DNA of 29,763 nucleotides, taken from a virus. Under the pieces are notes generated by a model that saw nothing but the letters and a program-made list of their open reading frames with translations, was not told where the DNA came from and searched no databases. The stretch covers positions 1 to 29,763 of IMG/VR virus record IMGVR_UViG_3300044819_000010; one strand, 5' to 3'. The position numbers and the translations under genes were made by a program. Of the stretch, positions 27,478 to 29,763 are shown piece after piece. Each line of letters opens with the position of its first letter. The first letter of the stretch is position 1.

Positions 27478-29295
27478 TTAGTTGAGTCCTACGACGCGTC
27501 CGCTTCCCGGCGTCCCGGAGCGTTGCGATAGCTGGTAGATGCGGCGAAGGGTGAGGGCGCCGATGAGGCAGACGCCGAGGTCGATCTTGTGCCGCGATTC
27601 GCGGTGTTCCTTGCGGACCGAGATCCCCCACTTACCCGGGGCGCGGCGGCAGTTCACGAGATGCGTGACGAGCCACGACGATTCAGAGAACCGGACCCGG
27701 CCGTCCTCGAAGTCGGTGTGTACCTGCTCGGCGCCCTGCACGAACGTCTGCTGGTTCGACGGGGTGGACATGTCGAACGCCACCGAGTGAGTCTTGGTGC
27801 CGGTGTTCACGGGCCACGCCTTCAAGCGTTTCCCGTACCGGGTGTGCCATTGGTCGACGAGGGGCCACCAGAACCGGTTGTCGCCCTCAGCGTCGTCGTC
27901 TTTGGCGTGCGAGGGGTCGAACCAGAACGCGGCCACCTTGTACCGCTCAAACGCGGCCATCACAGCCAGATCCAGCTCCACGCGGTCAACAACCTCGCCG
28001 GCCTTGGGCTGCAGCACCTTCAACACCTGACACAGCCCGTCAGAGACCCGACAAGCAACCAAGCCGGTGGCGTCGTCAGACTTCGACCCGTCACCGAACA
28101 GCACAACCTTGTCTTCGGGCTGCAACTGCTCGACGACGGAGGCGCGCTTGACTTCATTGGGGTCCAGCCACGCATCTTCAGTGGCGGTGATCTGGTTGTA
28201 CCACTTGCGCCGCGACTCACTCGCCGAGTTAGCGGGGTTCGCGATGGACTGCGTGATCCGCTTCAAGTCGAGCCAGGTCGAGTCCCCGCGGATCGAGTTC
28301 ACAACACCCGGGGCTGCCGCGATGGTGAGCGGCGCTTCCGGTGGGGCTTCGAGGGAGTCGTAAAGCTGCCCGAACTCCGCAGCCTTCGGTGGCTGACAGT
28401 CCAGACACTCAACCCACACGTCCGAATCGGCGTGGACGGTGCAACGGTGCCCAACGGTCTGCTCGTAGGCTTCCCGGGCCTTCTGCCCGACCGAATCCTC
28501 ACCGGGACGGTAGGCGTTGCAGATGTCCAACTGCCTCGCCGCGCCACCCTCAGACTTGGCGGCGTTGCCTTCGATCGCACCGGCCATCTCATGCCCGGAG
28601 TTCGATGAGAGCCAGTTCTGCGGCTCATTCCTGACGATCAGGGTCGGACGCCCGCCCTCAATCGCCAACGGTGACGAGGTGACGGCTTCGGTCTGCGCGG
28701 TGTCGCCCTTGGCCCAGACGTTCAACTTCCCGATCTGCACGCCGTACCTGGCCCGGGTTTCCGGGGGTACGAGGGACGGGAAGAGCTTCATGGTGTTCTT
28801 GGTCTGCTCTTGGGAGACGGCGACGACCTGCACCCAAGAGTTCGCCTGGTCCCGGCCGACCGGAACCTCACCGTTCCAGTGGTCGAAGGCGGCGTCTTCG
28901 GAGCACATGTCGAGCATCGCGATCGTCGCGGCGACGGGGTCTTTCCCCCAGCCCTTCAATCGCTGCAGCACGACCGTCGGATAGGAGAGTCGGCCGTCGT
29001 CGTCGAGTGCGTAGAACCAGAGCAGGAAACGGGCCTGCTCGAGCGTGTACGTCCAGGGCGCGCCGTGCTTGTCCGTCAGGTTCAGGCCAGCCCACGCCAG
29101 GTTCCGCCAGCCCAACGTGCGGGCGGGTAGGACCCAGCCGTTGTCGTACTGCCACGTCGGCCCGATCTTCACCGGCTCCCACGCCAGATCAGTCGGAGGC
29201 GCAGCACGCTCGAGTTCGGCCTCATACCAGCCGACTACCCGGGCGTAGTCGGTGTCCCGATCTGAGACCTGGGATGCGGCCCGGCTACGCGCCAC
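27478..29295 (-). CDS. terL: Terminase large subunit
   Basis: A 605-aa packaging motor ATPase and nuclease. The ATPase has a Walker A-like loop 'QRLKGWGKDP' at about 111-120 (K118), which departs from GxxGxGK(T/S) as in a subset of actinophage terminases. It also has a Walker B-like strand with E224 ('TLIVRNEPQNW'). The RNase-H-like nuclease has D402 ('FGDGSKSDDATG'), D460 ('FWFDPSHAKDDD') and D572 ('HKIDLGV'). Start at ATG 29295, overlapping the small subunit by 11 bases. Ends 16 bases before the portal start. Confidence 0.92.
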   Translation of the reverse strand: MARSRAASQVSDRDTDYARVVGWYEAELERAAPPTDLAWEPVKIGPTWQYDNGWVLPARTLGWRNLAWAGLNLTDKHGAPWTYTLEQARFLLWFYALDDDGRLSYPTVVLQRLKGWGKDPVAATIAMLDMCSEDAAFDHWNGEVPVGRDQANSWVQVVAVSQEQTKNTMKLFPSLVPPETRARYGVQIGKLNVWAKGDTAQTEAVTSSPLAIEGGRPTLIVRNEPQNWLSSNSGHEMAGAIEGNAAKSEGGAARQLDICNAYRPGEDSVGQKAREAYEQTVGHRCTVHADSDVWVECLDCQPPKAAEFGQLYDSLEAPPEAPLTIAAAPGVVNSIRGDSTWLDLKRITQSIANPANSASESRRKWYNQITATEDAWLDPNEVKRASVVEQLQPEDKVVLFGDGSKSDDATGLVACRVSDGLCQVLKVLQPKAGEVVDRVELDLAVMAAFERYKVAAFWFDPSHAKDDDAEGDNRFWWPLVDQWHTRYGKRLKAWPVNTGTKTHSVAFDMSTPSNQQTFVQGAEQVHTDFEDGRVRFSESSWLVTHLVNCRRAPGKWGISVRKEHRESRHKIDLGVCLIGALTLRRIYQLSQRSGTPGSGRVVGLN

Positions 29296-29647
29296 GCGTA
29301 GGCCGTGACTGCCACTTCGACGCAGCCGCAGCCCGATGCTGGTTCGCGGCCGGCGCAGCCTCGTCGTCCGGGAGCTTCAACTGCCGCCAGAGCGCGTTCT
29401 TCGCGGCCCGCTGCGTCCGAATCTCCCCCACGAGCGGATGGATCACTTCCTGACCCATCGAGCCCTTGGTGATCGTCGGCCGCCCGAGCCCATCCCACAC
29501 GTCAGTGAGGGAGTCGATCATGTCCGCGATCCGACAGACATCCTCGAGCGTGTCCAGCTCGTCGAGGCGCAGCTCGTACTTCCCGGTGATCCGAGACCAG
29601 AGCGCTTCGCCCGCAACGTTGAAGGTGGGGATGTCGATGTCAGTCAT
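29285..29647 (-). CDS. terS: Terminase small subunit
   Basis: ATG 29647 is chosen over the upstream ATG 29746 because AGGAG lies 7 bases before it and the extra N-terminus crosses two hairpins. The 120-aa protein has 'FNVAGEALWSRITGKYELRLDELDTLEDVCRIADMIDSLTDVWDG', then a 'GSMGQEVIHPLVGEIRTQRAAKNALWRQLKLP' segment. Both are characteristic of P27-type small terminases that recognise the packaging site. Basic C-terminus. Confidence 0.85.
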   Translation of the reverse strand: MTDIDIPTFNVAGEALWSRITGKYELRLDELDTLEDVCRIADMIDSLTDVWDGLGRPTITKGSMGQEVIHPLVGEIRTQRAAKNALWRQLKLPDDEAAPAANQHRAAAASKWQSRPTRGA

Positions 29648-29653
29648 GGCGGA

Positions 29654-29696
29654 CTCCTGTGCAGGAGCCCCGACGCACCGTGCGGCGCCATCGGGG
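29654..29696 (-). promoter_or_regulatory. Two hairpins covering the terS leader and RBS
   Basis: CTCCTG-TG-CAGGAG (29654-29667) is a 14-base palindrome that contains the AGGAG ribosome site of terS. Directly beside it CCCCGA (29668-29673) pairs with TCGGGG (29691-29696) around an inner CGCAC/GTGCG stem. This leader could regulate terS translation, act as an operator or form part of a packaging-site region. The rest of the sequence to 29763 contains a TTTTTT run on the minus strand (visible as AAAAAA near 29728) and no gene I can support. Confidence 0.5.
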
Positions 29697-29763
29697 TTTG
29701 GATGTTCGTCTAACCGTGCAAGCCAAAAAACGGGATCGAACCGCACGCAGGCTGGCGCGTGCT

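Noticed and set aside
26115-27485. 456-aa plus-strand ORF opposite the portal
   Set aside because: Antisense shadow of a confident portal gene; no motif and no ribosome site supporting it.
29700-29763. tRNA-like T-arm at the right edge (minus strand GGTTCGATCCC)
   Set aside because: Only a partial T stem with mismatches and no other tRNA arms within the window; cannot be supported.

Overview
The window is most of the genome of a temperate, long-tailed (siphovirus-type) bacteriophage. The host is probably a high-GC Gram-positive actinobacterium. Evidence for this is the high GC content, the many GTG starts with GTGA/ATGA stop-start overlaps, the TANNNT-type -10 boxes placed directly before start codons (leaderless messages), a peptidoglycan amidase with a holin and no outer-membrane spanins, and structural proteins typical of actinobacteriophages. 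Both integrase-type arm repeats flank a tRNA-derived core (about 5224-5466). The attachment site is therefore an intact attP, which suggests a free phage genome rather than an integrated prophage.

Layout, read in the direction of late transcription (minus strand, right to left). 29647-20501 is the packaging, head and tail-shaft block: small and large terminase, SPP1-like portal, MuF-like minor head protein, scaffold, HK97-type major capsid, four connector/terminator genes, major tail protein, and the G/GT tail chaperones joined by a programmed -1 frameshift. 20500-13854 holds the tape measure, distal tail protein, a jelly-roll receptor-binding candidate and baseplate-type proteins. 13380-11358 is the lysis cassette: membrane/coiled-coil proteins, amidase, holin and a 29-residue membrane peptide. 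It is interrupted at its upstream end by one plus-strand moron gene (13440-13850). 11253-6601 codes for more tail or appendage proteins. These include a glycosidase-like protein and a 749-aa tail fibre in which a glycerophosphodiester phosphodiesterase domain sits between arrays of a 'LSGSGTLTA' repeat. A strong UUCG-loop terminator (6458-6485) ends the late operon and faces a three-gene plus-strand operon of small membrane-anchored proteins (5496-6447).

5466-2059 is the lysogeny module: attP overlapping a tRNA-Thr(CGT) 3' portion, a leftward operon (small membrane protein, zinc-finger/HTH protein, tyrosine integrase), a repressor-like HTH gene on the plus strand, and a divergent excisionase/Cro-like HTH gene on the minus strand. 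Shared GCAACT/AGTTGC operators and two leaderless promoters lie between the last two. 1979-1 is the leftward early operon of tightly overlapping small genes. It includes a 53-aa protein with a sortase-like LAFTG tail and an HNH endonuclease, and it continues off the left edge.

The large plus-strand open frames opposite the structural genes are antisense shadows of GC-rich coding sequence and were left out. All function calls are by motif and gene order; no database search was possible.
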